A DNA stretch of 64,000 bases from Paracoccus sulfuroxidans (lineage in GTDB: Bacteria; Pseudomonadota; Alphaproteobacteria; Rhodobacterales; Rhodobacteraceae). Below, in pieces: positions 9,360 through 17,020 of the stretch. The position numbers were made by a program, and so were the translations under genes. The notes under the pieces were generated by a model, which did no database searches, was not told where the DNA came from, and saw only the letters and a program-made list of their open reading frames with translations. The stretch covers positions 1 to 64,000 of the forward strand of contig NZ_VLKU01000002.1 in assembly GCF_007830335.1 (NCBI RefSeq). Direction: 5' to 3'. Within the stretch, counting starts at the first letter, position 1, and every line of letters begins with the position of its first letter.

Positions 9360-10033
9360 GCCGGTTCCACCCTTCTGCCGCGCGACAGGCGCAGACCCAG
9401 ATCGGCGATCTCGATGACGGTCGGGTCGTGGCTCGCGATGATGACCGTCCGACCCTCGCGATGCGCCAGATCGCGCAGCGCCTGCGCCACCACCTGCCCC
9501 GATGCGGCATCAAGGCTGGCGGTCGGCTCATCGGCGAAGATGACGCGCGGATCGCCCAGCAACGCGCGGGCCAGCGCGACCCGCTGCTGCTCGCCCCGCG
9601 ACAGCAGCGCCGCGCGGCGGCGCGCAGGCACGCCAAAGCGCGTCAGCAGCATCTGGGCGCGTGTCCGCAAGGCTCGGGTCGAAAAGGCCGAGAAGCCCGC
9701 CGGGATCAGCACATTCTCCAAGGGCGAAAGTTGCGGGATCAGGTGGAAATCCTGAAAGACGAAGCCCGCGTTCTGCCGCCGCCACTGGTCGCGCGCGCCT
9801 TCGCGCAAGATAGCAAGGTCGGTGCCATCCCAGCTGACCCTGCCGCCCACCGGCACCAGCAACCCCGAGAGCAGATAAAGCAGCGTCGTCTTGCCCGAGC
9901 CCGAGGGCCCGGTCAGCACCACCACCTGCCCCGGCGTCAGATCCAGACTGTCCAGCGTGACCAGCGGCTCATCCTGCGCAAATCCATAATACAGATCGCG
10001 CAATTCCAGCCGGGCGCCCTGCCCCGACATCAA
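9356..10033 (-). CDS. ABC transporter ATP-binding protein (LolD/MacB type)
   Basis: The ATPase has 225 residues, with Walker [11 protein letters not shown] (41-50), a Q-loop in FVFQDFHLIPQLSP, the signature LSRGEQQRVALARALL and Walker B VIFADEPTASLD. The signature has Arg where LSGGEQQR is usual, a change at the first glycine that could be tested. It overlaps the upstream secreted-protein gene and the downstream permease gene by four bases each, forming a three-gene operon. It powers the permease at 8097-9359, probably by mechanotransmission rather than channel transport, as in other FtsX-like systems. Confidence 0.92.
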   Translation of the reverse strand: MMSGQGARLELRDLYYGFAQDEPLVTLDSLDLTPGQVVVLTGPSGSGKTTLLYLLSGLLVPVGGRVSWDGTDLAILREGARDQWRRQNAGFVFQDFHLIPQLSPLENVLIPAGFSAFSTRALRTRAQMLLTRFGVPARRRAALLSRGEQQRVALARALLGDPRVIFADEPTASLDAASGQVVAQALRDLAHREGRTVIIASHDPTVIEIADLGLRLSRGRRVEPA

Positions 10034-10452
10034 AGCTTCTCATAGCGCGTGTCGCGCAGGCGGACGAAGCTGACAAAGCCGGTGTCGGGGTCGGTCTCGA
10101 ACCCGGTCTCGAAGGTGCCGGTCGCGCGGATGAGGTCGGTATAGCGCACCGGGCGCACCGGATGATCGGTCAGCGCCAGCACGATGTCATCGGGCCATTG
10201 CGCCTCGGTCTCGCAGAAGGGGCAGGTCGACATCGGCAGCTTGGTCAGCACGAAGAAGTCGATCTCGGGCTTCAGCGGCGGGGCCATATAGCCGACCATG
10301 GTGACCTCTCGCCCGGCCAGCCCCTCGGCCCGAGGCGTCAGTGTGCGGCCGCGTGAATAGAGGTCGCGGAACTTCAGCACCTCGGGCGCGGCAAGGGCCG
10401 GGCGCGCGAAGGGCAAAAGCACAGCGGCAGCGATCAGCGAGCGGCGGTTCAT
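10030..10452 (-). CDS. Secreted CPFC-motif protein, first gene of the ABC cluster (DUF3299-like)
   Basis: The 140-residue precursor has a signal peptide with an RR pair near the N-terminus (MNRRSLIAAAVLLPFARPALA) and a likely cut after ALA. The mature part has GREVTMVGYMAPP followed by MSTCPFCE, then a beta-rich C-terminus. The pattern of a GYMAPP strand followed by a Cys-containing loop resembles DUF3299 proteins, which occur beside FtsX-like ABC genes in Vibrio and relatives. CPFC could bind metal or be redox-active. It overlaps the ATPase gene by four bases. The specific function is unknown; the periplasmic location is well supported. Confidence 0.75.
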   Translation of the reverse strand: MNRRSLIAAAVLLPFARPALAAPEVLKFRDLYSRGRTLTPRAEGLAGREVTMVGYMAPPLKPEIDFFVLTKLPMSTCPFCETEAQWPDDIVLALTDHPVRPVRYTDLIRATGTFETGFETDPDTGFVSFVRLRDTRYEKL

Positions 10453-10479
10453 CTTCAGACCTTTCGGATGGGAACGGGC

Positions 10480-10497
10480 CGCCAGAGACCTCTGGCG
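10480..10497. promoter_or_regulatory. Perfect 18-bp palindrome upstream of the ABC cluster
   Basis: CGCCAGAG and CTCTGGCG flank AC, 28 bases before the CPFC-protein start and 23 bases after the alkaline phosphatase stop. No T-tract follows on the minus strand. It could be an operator for the ABC operon or a weak terminator of the phosphatase gene. Confidence 0.4.
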
Positions 10498-10519
10498 ACC
10501 CGCATCGGTCAGTGTCGGA

Positions 10520-12022
10520 TCACTTCGCGGCCAAAGCGGCGCGGTTCGCCATATCGGTCGCGTGCTCCATCACGTGATAGACAAGGTTCTGCTCGACCAC
10601 GCCGTGGAACAGATGCGCCCAGGGGCCCTGCGCGAAGATGACCACATCATCGCCCGCATGGGTTTCGCTTTCGCCCAGCGGCACCAGCGCCTGCTGCAGG
10701 AAGTCGACATCGGTAGTGTCGACATTGGTCAGATCGGCGCGCGGCTCGTCCAGCTTGGCGCCGGGGCCGTTCTGGTAGCCCAGCGTGGTGTAGGGCTTCT
10801 GGTCGTCGCCCATGCCCGCGATCCCCAGGATCGGGTTGTTGCGCTTGGGATAGCCCGCGATCGAGAAGACGTGGCTGTGGTCGGCGGTCAGGATGATCAG
10901 GGTCTCGTTCGGGTCTACCTTGTCATAGACGGCCTTCACCGCATCGGCGACGGCCACGGTGTCGATCAGCGCGCGGGCGGCGTTGCCTGCGTGATGGGCG
11001 TGATCGACGCGACCGCCTTCGACCATCAGCACGAAGCCGTCGTCGTTCTTCGACAGCACATCGACCGCCTTCACCGCCATCTCGGCCAGCGAGGGCTCGC
11101 CGCCTGCGTCTTTCTCGCGGTCGGCGTCATATTGCATATGGCTGCGGTTGAAGAGGCCGAAGATGCGGTCAGTCGCCGCAGGGTCGATGGCGTCGAAGCC
11201 TTCCTTGTTCCAGACATAGACGCCGTCATTGTGCTTCTGCTGCCATTCGGCGACCAGATCACGGCCATCCTTGCGGGCACCCTTGGCGGTCTCATCCTCA
11301 GGGTCGGCCTGGCTTTCCAGCATGAAGTTGCCGCGACCGCCGCCCATGACGACCTCGAACCCGTTGCCTGCGGGCCAGTCGACCAGCTGCGCGGCAATGT
11401 CCTTGCAGCCGTTCTGCACGGCCTCTTCGGGCAGGTCCTTGTCGGCTTCCCAGTCGCGACCGGCCACCTTGGCATAGGTCGCGGCGGGCGTCGCATGGGT
11501 GATCCGCGCGGTCGAGATGATGCCGGTCGAAAGCCCGGCCTCTTCGGCCAGCTCAAACAGCGTGGTGACTTCCGCGCCCTTCTGGCTGGCGCAGACATCG
11601 GCCTGAATGGCCTGCGTCACGCCAATGGTGCCGTTGACCGACTTCACGCCCGAGACGATGGCCGTCGCGGTCGGGGCCGAGTCCGCCACCTGGGAATCGT
11701 GGGTGTAGGTCTTCGAGAGCGCGGTATAGGGCAGCAGTTCCTCGAACGAGAGCACGTTTGATTCCCCGTCAACGCCACGGCTCTGGCCCTCATAGATGCG
11801 CGAGGCGGTGATCGTCGGGACCGAGAGGCCGTCGACGACGAACAGCACGACATTCTTGGCGCGGCCGACGTTTTGCTGGCTGGCGATCTTCTTCGCCAGC
11901 TCGGCCTGCGCGGCGGTGTAATAGGAATCGTCATGCTGCAGGACATTGTCCTGTGCAGAGGCGGCGGTCGTCAGGGCCAGAACCGACGCACCCAGCGCCA
12001 GCAAACGGAATGAACTTGTCAT
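10520..12022 (-). CDS. phoA: Alkaline phosphatase, PhoA family
   Basis: The 500-residue precursor has a signal peptide ending ASAQ near residue 24. Alkaline-phosphatase motifs are VVDGLS (Asp64, metal ligand), DSAPTATAIVSG with the nucleophile Ser115, GRVDHAHHAGN and LTADHSH. The periplasmic enzyme hydrolyses phosphate monoesters to release phosphate. The gene follows a phytase-like gene on the same strand, with a terminator between them, so the two are probably transcribed separately but may share Pho control. The closest subtype could not be settled without alignment. Confidence 0.93.
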   Translation of the reverse strand: MTSSFRLLALGASVLALTTAASAQDNVLQHDDSYYTAAQAELAKKIASQQNVGRAKNVVLFVVDGLSVPTITASRIYEGQSRGVDGESNVLSFEELLPYTALSKTYTHDSQVADSAPTATAIVSGVKSVNGTIGVTQAIQADVCASQKGAEVTTLFELAEEAGLSTGIISTARITHATPAATYAKVAGRDWEADKDLPEEAVQNGCKDIAAQLVDWPAGNGFEVVMGGGRGNFMLESQADPEDETAKGARKDGRDLVAEWQQKHNDGVYVWNKEGFDAIDPAATDRIFGLFNRSHMQYDADREKDAGGEPSLAEMAVKAVDVLSKNDDGFVLMVEGGRVDHAHHAGNAARALIDTVAVADAVKAVYDKVDPNETLIILTADHSHVFSIAGYPKRNNPILGIAGMGDDQKPYTTLGYQNGPGAKLDEPRADLTNVDTTDVDFLQQALVPLGESETHAGDDVVIFAQGPWAHLFHGVVEQNLVYHVMEHATDMANRAALAAK

Positions 12023-12074
12023 CGGGTCCTCGGATTGAAAATCTCTCGCCAGCGCGGGGCTGACAGGGTTGCGT

Positions 12075-12093
12075 TAACCAGTCCGCATGACAG
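12075..12093 (-). promoter_or_regulatory. Possible Pho box upstream of the alkaline phosphatase
   Basis: On the minus strand CTGTCAT (12087-12093) matches the PhoB half-site exactly. The next half, CTGGTTA (12075-12081), matches poorly and is spaced 12 rather than 11 bases. Another CTGTCA lies at 12061-12066. This is weak evidence. Confidence 0.3.
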
Positions 12094-12142
12094 TCGGCTT
12101 TCACTTCTGTAAAAATCCGGTGTCATTGCGGGCAGAGCGGGG

Positions 12143-12167
12143 AAAAAGGGGCGCCCCTGAAGGCGCC
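12143..12167 (-). terminator. Intrinsic terminator of the phytase-like gene
   Basis: On the minus strand GGCGCC, a six-base loop and GGCGCC are followed by CCTTTTT. It lies 16 bases beyond the stop of the gene at 12183. Confidence 0.8.
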
Positions 12168-12182
12168 ACCGGTTGCAGCGGC

Positions 12183-13532
12183 CTATTTCGCCGCCAGCAG
12201 TTCCGACACATCCAGCAGCAGGAATTCGTTATTCGCCGCCTTGCCGATCTCTCGCCCGCCCGAGAACGGCAGGTTGTTGTCATTGGCGACCATGATGTGG
12301 GTGTCATCCACGCGGGCCACATCCTCGATGGTGAAGAAGGGGAAGGTGAAATTCCCGGCCTCGGGCTTCATACCCTCCAGCGCCTTGCCGTCAGGATCGG
12401 CGATGTCCAGCAGGTTGATATGGCCGATGCGGCGGATATAGCCCTCGGCGTCGATGCTGGCGGTGTCGACCAGAACGATGTTCTTGACGCGCGCGGGCAT
12501 CGGATAGCAGGCCGAAAGATCCGTCGCGCCATCGGCGCAGGCCTTGGCGGCATCGCCTTCGCCATTGTCACGCTCGATCACCAGAGCCCGGGTTTCGTCG
12601 ATGAAGTTGAAATCGCCGATCGCCTTCGCGCCCTCGGCCAGCTTGAAGCGATAGCTGTCGCCGGTCCAGTCGGCCTTGCCGGTGTCGAAGGTCATCACCC
12701 GCAGGAAATCGCCCTCAGGCTCGCCAGTCGCGGCCAGCAGCGGCTTTTCCAGCATCGCCCAGAGCAGGTTCGAGCCCGGCTGCAGCGCCATGCCCTCATA
12801 TCCGCCCGAGCGCTGGACGCGGAAATCGACGCCGGGCTGGGCCGGAACGGTGACGCCGGGCGTATCGGGGCCTTGCAGCGCCTCACCCTCCAGCATGGTC
12901 TGGTGGACCGAGATCACCTTGCCGTCCGCCGTGGCGCGAATGATGTAGGGGCCGAACTCATCGCCGATCCAGACCTCGCCATTCAGGAACTGCAGGCTTT
13001 CGGGGTCGAAATCGGCGCCGGTCAGATAGCGGCTGTCCGTGCCCTCATAGGCGATGCGGAAGGGCAGCTTGTGGTCGGGGTCGCGCAGGAAGATCGTCTC
13101 GGCGCGGGTGACCTCGCCCGTCTGAAAATCCGGCTGCATGCGGTGGAAGGTCAGCAGCGCATCGGGGCTGTTGATCTTCGAGCCGAAGCCGTTGTCGGTC
13201 AGCACATACCAGCTGCCATCCTCGGCCCGGTTCATCGCAAAGCCAGACATTCCTTGAACCGGCTGGCCATGGAACGGCAGCGAAAGACCGGTCTTGTGCC
13301 CGCCATAGGTCGCGCCGACATCGCCCTCGACGCTTTCGGGGGTCTCGTTGCGCGTCTTGCCGGTGAACTTGCCCGACACCGCGGCATCCTTCGGGGCGTC
13401 AGCGGGCGCATCGACAAAGCTTGCGGCGGGAAGGAAGGCATGGCCAGCCAGCTTGGCGGGGAAGACGTCCTCGGCCAGCGCGGGCGCTGCCAGCAGCGCA
13501 AGGGACGAGGTCATCAGGGTGAAAAGGCGCAT
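12183..13532 (-). CDS. Secreted esterase-like phytase-family protein
   Basis: The 449-residue precursor has a signal peptide ending APALAED near residue 20. The rest looks like the beta-propeller esterase-like phytase family: SGFAMNRAEDGSWYVLTDNGFGSK and YEGMALQPGSNLLWAMLEKPL, with acidic loops that could bind calcium. Such proteins release phosphate from phytate or organic esters outside the membrane, but substrate cannot be read from sequence. It lies upstream of phoA on the same strand and downstream of ychF; terminators before and after make it its own unit. Confidence 0.87.
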   Translation of the reverse strand: MRLFTLMTSSLALLAAPALAEDVFPAKLAGHAFLPAASFVDAPADAPKDAAVSGKFTGKTRNETPESVEGDVGATYGGHKTGLSLPFHGQPVQGMSGFAMNRAEDGSWYVLTDNGFGSKINSPDALLTFHRMQPDFQTGEVTRAETIFLRDPDHKLPFRIAYEGTDSRYLTGADFDPESLQFLNGEVWIGDEFGPYIIRATADGKVISVHQTMLEGEALQGPDTPGVTVPAQPGVDFRVQRSGGYEGMALQPGSNLLWAMLEKPLLAATGEPEGDFLRVMTFDTGKADWTGDSYRFKLAEGAKAIGDFNFIDETRALVIERDNGEGDAAKACADGATDLSACYPMPARVKNIVLVDTASIDAEGYIRRIGHINLLDIADPDGKALEGMKPEAGNFTFPFFTIEDVARVDDTHIMVANDNNLPFSGGREIGKAANNEFLLLDVSELLAAK

Positions 13533-13578
13533 CGGTCGCTCCGTCAGTCAGTGAATGAGGCGGAGCTAGACCCGGGAG

Positions 13579-13596
13579 GTCACAGTGATGCGGCAG
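13579..13596 (-). promoter_or_regulatory. Possible Pho box upstream of the phytase-like gene
   Basis: The minus strand reads CTGCCGC, four bases, then CTGTGAC. This has the 11-base spacing of a Pho box but several mismatches to CTGTCAT. It lies 47-64 bases before the start codon. Weak. Confidence 0.25.
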
Positions 13597-13644
13597 TCGG
13601 ATTACATTCCGATGAAGATGGGGCAAGCCCTTGCGCCATCAACG

Positions 13645-13668
13645 AAAAAGGGGCGGCCACGCCACCCC
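13645..13668 (-). terminator. Intrinsic terminator of ychF
   Basis: On the minus strand GGGGTGGC, a GTG loop and GCCGCCCC (one wobble pair) are followed by TTTTTCG, 28 bases past the ychF stop. Confidence 0.8.
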
Positions 13669-13695
13669 TTCCCCGAAATCTGCTGTGCCCGGCGA

Positions 13696-14793
13696 TCAGG
13701 CGTTGAAGAGGAAATGCAGGACATCCCCGTCCTTGACCTCATAGGTCTTGCCTTCGACGCGGAACTTGCCCGCCTCACGCGCACCCGCCTCGCCATTGCC
13801 CGAGACATAGTCGTCATAGGCAATGGTTTCGGCGCGGATGAAGCCGCGTTCGAAATCGCCATGGATGACGCCTGCCGCCTGTGGGGCCAGCGTGCCGCTG
13901 GTGATCGTCCAGGCGCGGGCTTCCTTGGGGCCGACGGTGAAATAGGTCTGCAGGCCCAGCAGCGCATAGGCCGCGCGGATCAGCCGGTCCAGACCGGCCT
14001 CATGCAGTCCCATCTCCTCAAGGAACATGGTCGCTTCCTCATCGGGAAGCTGGCTGATCTCTTCCTCGATCCGGGCCGAGATCACCACATGCCCCGCGCC
14101 CTGCGCCTTCGCCATTTCCGCCACGCGGTCGGACTGGCTGTTGCCGGTGGCGGCCTTGTCCTCTTCGACGTTGCAGACATAAAGCACGGGCTTCGAGGTC
14201 AGAAGCTGCAGCATCCGCCACGACTTCTCGTCCTCTTCGGCAACCTCGACGGTGCGGGCGGGCTTGCCCGATGCCAGCACGGCCTGCGCGGTCTTCAGCA
14301 GCTTTTCCTGCGCCAGCGCCTCTTTGTCGCCGCCCTTCACCTTGCGCACAAGGTTCGCAAGCCGCCGCTCGATCGATTCCAGATCGGCGATCATCAGCTC
14401 GGTCTCGATGGTCTCGGCATCAGCGACCGGGTCCACGCGCCCCTCGACATGGGTCACATCACCGTCTTCAAAGCAGCGCAGCACATGGGCGATGGCGTCG
14501 ACCTCGCGGATGTTGGCCAGAAACTGGTTGCCCAGACCCTCACCCTTGGAGGCGCCCTTCACCAGACCGGCGATATCGACGAAGGTGATCCGCGTCGGGA
14601 TGATCTGCTTGGAGCCCGCAATCGTGGCCAGCCGGTCCAGACGGGCGTCCGGCACGGCAACCTCGCCCACATTGGGCTCGATCGTACAGAAGGGAAAGTT
14701 CGCGGCCTGCGCGGCGGCGGTCTTCGTCAGCGCGTTGAACAGCGTCGATTTGCCGACATTCGGCAGGCCGACGATCCCCATACGAAAGCCCAT
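13696..14793 (-). CDS. ychF: Ribosome-associated ATPase YchF (Obg-like)
   Basis: The 365-residue protein is a universally conserved Obg-family member that prefers ATP to GTP and binds ribosomes. P-loop [16 protein letters not shown] and switch [17 protein letters not shown] are at the N-terminus. The NKxD specificity motif is replaced by NVEED, the feature linked to ATP use. A TGS domain closes the protein ([16 protein letters not shown] start, [12 protein letters not shown] end). The length is normal. It is the first gene of a minus-strand series but has its own terminator. Confidence 0.97.
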   Translation of the reverse strand: MGFRMGIVGLPNVGKSTLFNALTKTAAAQAANFPFCTIEPNVGEVAVPDARLDRLATIAGSKQIIPTRITFVDIAGLVKGASKGEGLGNQFLANIREVDAIAHVLRCFEDGDVTHVEGRVDPVADAETIETELMIADLESIERRLANLVRKVKGGDKEALAQEKLLKTAQAVLASGKPARTVEVAEEDEKSWRMLQLLTSKPVLYVCNVEEDKAATGNSQSDRVAEMAKAQGAGHVVISARIEEEISQLPDEEATMFLEEMGLHEAGLDRLIRAAYALLGLQTYFTVGPKEARAWTITSGTLAPQAAGVIHGDFERGFIRAETIAYDDYVSGNGEAGAREAGKFRVEGKTYEVKDGDVLHFLFNA

Positions 14794-14908
14794 GGTGCAA
14801 CCTTTTCTTTAGCGTTGCCGTTATCTAGGCGCGGCGCGGGTGCAAGTCCAGCGCGCTGCCGGTTGTTTGCCTGTCGCGCGCCCGAAACGCGCCACAAAGG
14901 AGAGCACG

Positions 14909-15319
14909 ATGCAATTCACCCCTTACCTGTCCTTCGCAGGCCAATGCGCCGAGGCGATGCGCTTCTATGGCGAGATCTTTGGCGCGACCCCGCAGATGCA
15001 GACCTTTGCCTCGGTCCCGCCGGGCGGGGACATGCCGCCCCTGCCCGCCGAGATGCAGGACTGGATCATGCATGCCGATCTGCGGCTGCCGAATGGTGCC
15101 TCGCTGATGGGTGCCGACATGCCGCCCCAGTTCGGAGGAGAGCCGCAGTCCGGCGTCTCGATCGCGCTGACCCTGCCGGCCGAGACCGCCGAGGCCACGT
15201 TCGAGCGTCTGGCCTCGGGCGGGACGGTCCGCATGCCCTTCGGTGCGACCTTCTTTTCCGCCGGATTTGGCATGTGCAAGGACCGTTTCGGCACCAGCTG
15301 GATGGTCATCACCGCCTGA
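14909..15319 (+). CDS. PhnB-like VOC-superfamily protein
   Basis: The 136-residue protein matches the PhnB/3-dmu-9-3-mt branch of the vicinal-oxygen-chelate superfamily. It opens FTPYLSFAGQCAEAMRFYGE, has IMHADLRLPNGASLMGADMP in the middle and ends CKDRFGTSWMVI. Members fold as paired beta-alpha-beta-beta-beta units. Few have proven function; some are annotated as methyltransferases only by similarity. AAAGGAG precedes the ATG at 14909. It is divergent from ychF and a single gene. Confidence 0.9.
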   Translation: MQFTPYLSFAGQCAEAMRFYGEIFGATPQMQTFASVPPGGDMPPLPAEMQDWIMHADLRLPNGASLMGADMPPQFGGEPQSGVSIALTLPAETAEATFERLASGGTVRMPFGATFFSAGFGMCKDRFGTSWMVITA

Positions 15320-15409
15320 TCGGTCTTGCGTCCCGGCCCTTCGGCAGGTCAGCCGTTGATCTTCCCCCTCGGCACGCGCTAACCCTTGCTGAACCGAGGA
15401 AGGGCGACC

Positions 15410-16216
15410 ATGAGCAGAATCGACAAGTGCTTTGCACGGCTGAATGAACAGGGACGCAAGGCGTTCGTCACCTATATGATGGGCGGCGACCCCGACCATG
15501 AGACCTCGCTTGAGATCATGCGCGGCCTGCCCGCCGCTGGCGTCGACATCATCGAGCTGGGCATGCCCTTCACCGATCCCATGGCCGATGGCCCGACCAT
15601 TCAGGCCGCAGGCCAGCGCGCCCTTGCCGCAGGCGGCAGCGTCAGCCGCGTGTTCGAAATGGTCCGCGCCTTCCGCGCCAATGACGACACGACGCCCATC
15701 GTGCTGATGGGCTATTACAACCCGATCTATGCCCGTGTGGGCGGCGTCGCGCGCTTCCTTGACGAGGCCGCCGAGGCCGGTGTCGACGGGCTGATCGTCG
15801 TCGACCTGCCGCCGGAAGAGGATGCGGAACTGTGCCTGCCCGCGCAGGCCAAGGGCATCAACTTCATTCGCCTGGCGACCCCCACGACCGATGACAAGCG
15901 CCTGCCCGCCGTGGCGCGCAACACCTCGGGCTTTGTCTATTACGTCTCGGTCACCGGCACGACCGGCGGTCAGGCCGCAAACGCCGCCGAGGTCGCCCCC
16001 GAGGTCGCCCGCATCCGCGCCGCTGCCAACCTGCCGGTGGTGGTGGGCTTCGGCATATCGACCCCCGAAAGCGCGCGCGAGGTTGCCTCGGTCGCCGATG
16101 GTTGCGTGGTGGGCAGCGCCATCGTCAAGCAGATCGGCGATGGCCGTTCCGTCGCCGAGGTGCTGGAATTCGTCGCGGGGCTTGCCGCAGGCGCACATTC
16201 CGCTGGCAAGGCCTGA
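15410..16216 (+). CDS. trpA: Tryptophan synthase alpha subunit
   Basis: The 268-residue TIM barrel cleaves indole-3-glycerol phosphate to indole, passed to TrpB. The catalytic Glu lies in [17 protein letters not shown] and the catalytic Asp nearby; [12 protein letters not shown] and the phosphate loop VGFGISTP are also seen. The start at 15410 follows GAGGAAGGG. trpB is not adjacent, so trpA is separated from its partner here, at least within this window. A strong hairpin follows the stop. Confidence 0.96.
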   Translation: MSRIDKCFARLNEQGRKAFVTYMMGGDPDHETSLEIMRGLPAAGVDIIELGMPFTDPMADGPTIQAAGQRALAAGGSVSRVFEMVRAFRANDDTTPIVLMGYYNPIYARVGGVARFLDEAAEAGVDGLIVVDLPPEEDAELCLPAQAKGINFIRLATPTTDDKRLPAVARNTSGFVYYVSVTGTTGGQAANAAEVAPEVARIRAAANLPVVVGFGISTPESAREVASVADGCVVGSAIVKQIGDGRSVAEVLEFVAGLAAGAHSAGKA

Positions 16217-16230
16217 TCGTCGCCAAAGGC

Positions 16231-16257
16231 CGGGCAGACGCGACGCCCGTCTGCCCG
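16231..16257 (+). terminator. Hairpin after trpA, no T-tract
   Basis: CGGGCAGACG and CGTCTGCCCG pair perfectly (10 bp) around a seven-base loop, 14 bases past the stop. A second hairpin, GCCGAGG with CCTCGGC, follows at 16275-16296. Neither has a T-run, so Rho-assisted ending or 3'-end protection is possible. Confidence 0.5.
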
Positions 16258-16393
16258 CGAGGACGCCCGGCTGTGCCGAGGAACAATTCCCTCGGCCGCT
16301 CGTTCGATGAAAGCAAACGCGGGGTTTCTCGCAGCGGGCTTTGGTCCGCCGCTATGTCATGTTAGCCGTCAACCGTTCGTAAGGAGTTTGCCG

Positions 16394-17011
16394 ATGACCA
16401 CGCTTTATTTTCACACCGGTGCCTGTTCGCTGGGCCCGCATATCGTTCTTGAATGGATCGGTGCCCCCTATGAGGCGAAATCGGTCGAATTCGGCACGCC
16501 CGAGCTTCTGTCGGTGAACCCGCAGGGCGCCGTTCCGGTGCTGGTCGATGATGACGGCTGGACCCTGACCCAGGCGGGCGCCATCGTCCATTACCTCGCG
16601 CGCAAGCACCCCGAGGCCGGTCTGGGTGGCGATCCCTCGCCGCGCGGCCAGGCCGAGGTTGACCGCTGGTCCAGCTTCTTGACGGGCGACCTGCACCCCT
16701 CGTTCTTCCCGATCTTCATGCCGCAGCGCTACACCACCAGCGAGGATGACGCCGCGATCAAGGCCACCCGCGCAGCGGGTAAGCTGCTGGTCGAAAAGCG
16801 CCTTTCATATCTGGATCAGGAACTTGCTGGCAAATCCTATATTCTGGGTGAGCGTTCGGTGATCGACGCCTATGCCTTCCCGATGATCCGCTGGGCCAGT
16901 GCCATGCTGGACAAGGGCATCGCGCCCTATGCCAATGTTCAGGCATGGTTCAACCGCATGCTGGCCGATGAGGGCGTCAAGCGCGTCATGGCCGCAGAAG
17001 GGCTGAAGTAA
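16394..17011 (+). CDS. Glutathione S-transferase family protein
   Basis: The 205-residue protein has an N-terminal thioredoxin-like domain (LYFHTGACSLGPHIVLEWIG, VNPQGAVPVLV with the cis-Pro, LTQAGAIVHYLA) and an all-alpha C-terminal domain. The TGACSLG segment is typical of bacterial beta-class GSTs, where Cys near position 10 contacts glutathione. AAGGAG lies eight bases before the ATG. The next gene, the Mhq fusion, starts nine bases after its stop, so the two are probably co-transcribed and act in electrophile or quinone detoxification. Confidence 0.92.
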   Translation: MTTLYFHTGACSLGPHIVLEWIGAPYEAKSVEFGTPELLSVNPQGAVPVLVDDDGWTLTQAGAIVHYLARKHPEAGLGGDPSPRGQAEVDRWSSFLTGDLHPSFFPIFMPQRYTTSEDDAAIKATRAAGKLLVEKRLSYLDQELAGKSYILGERSVIDAYAFPMIRWASAMLDKGIAPYANVQAWFNRMLADEGVKRVMAAEGLK

Positions 17012-17020
17012 GGCCCTATC

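Noticed and set aside
14825..16198. Minus-strand open frame (457 codons) opposite the PhnB-like gene and trpA
   Set aside because: It spans two clear genes on the other strand and carries no motif.
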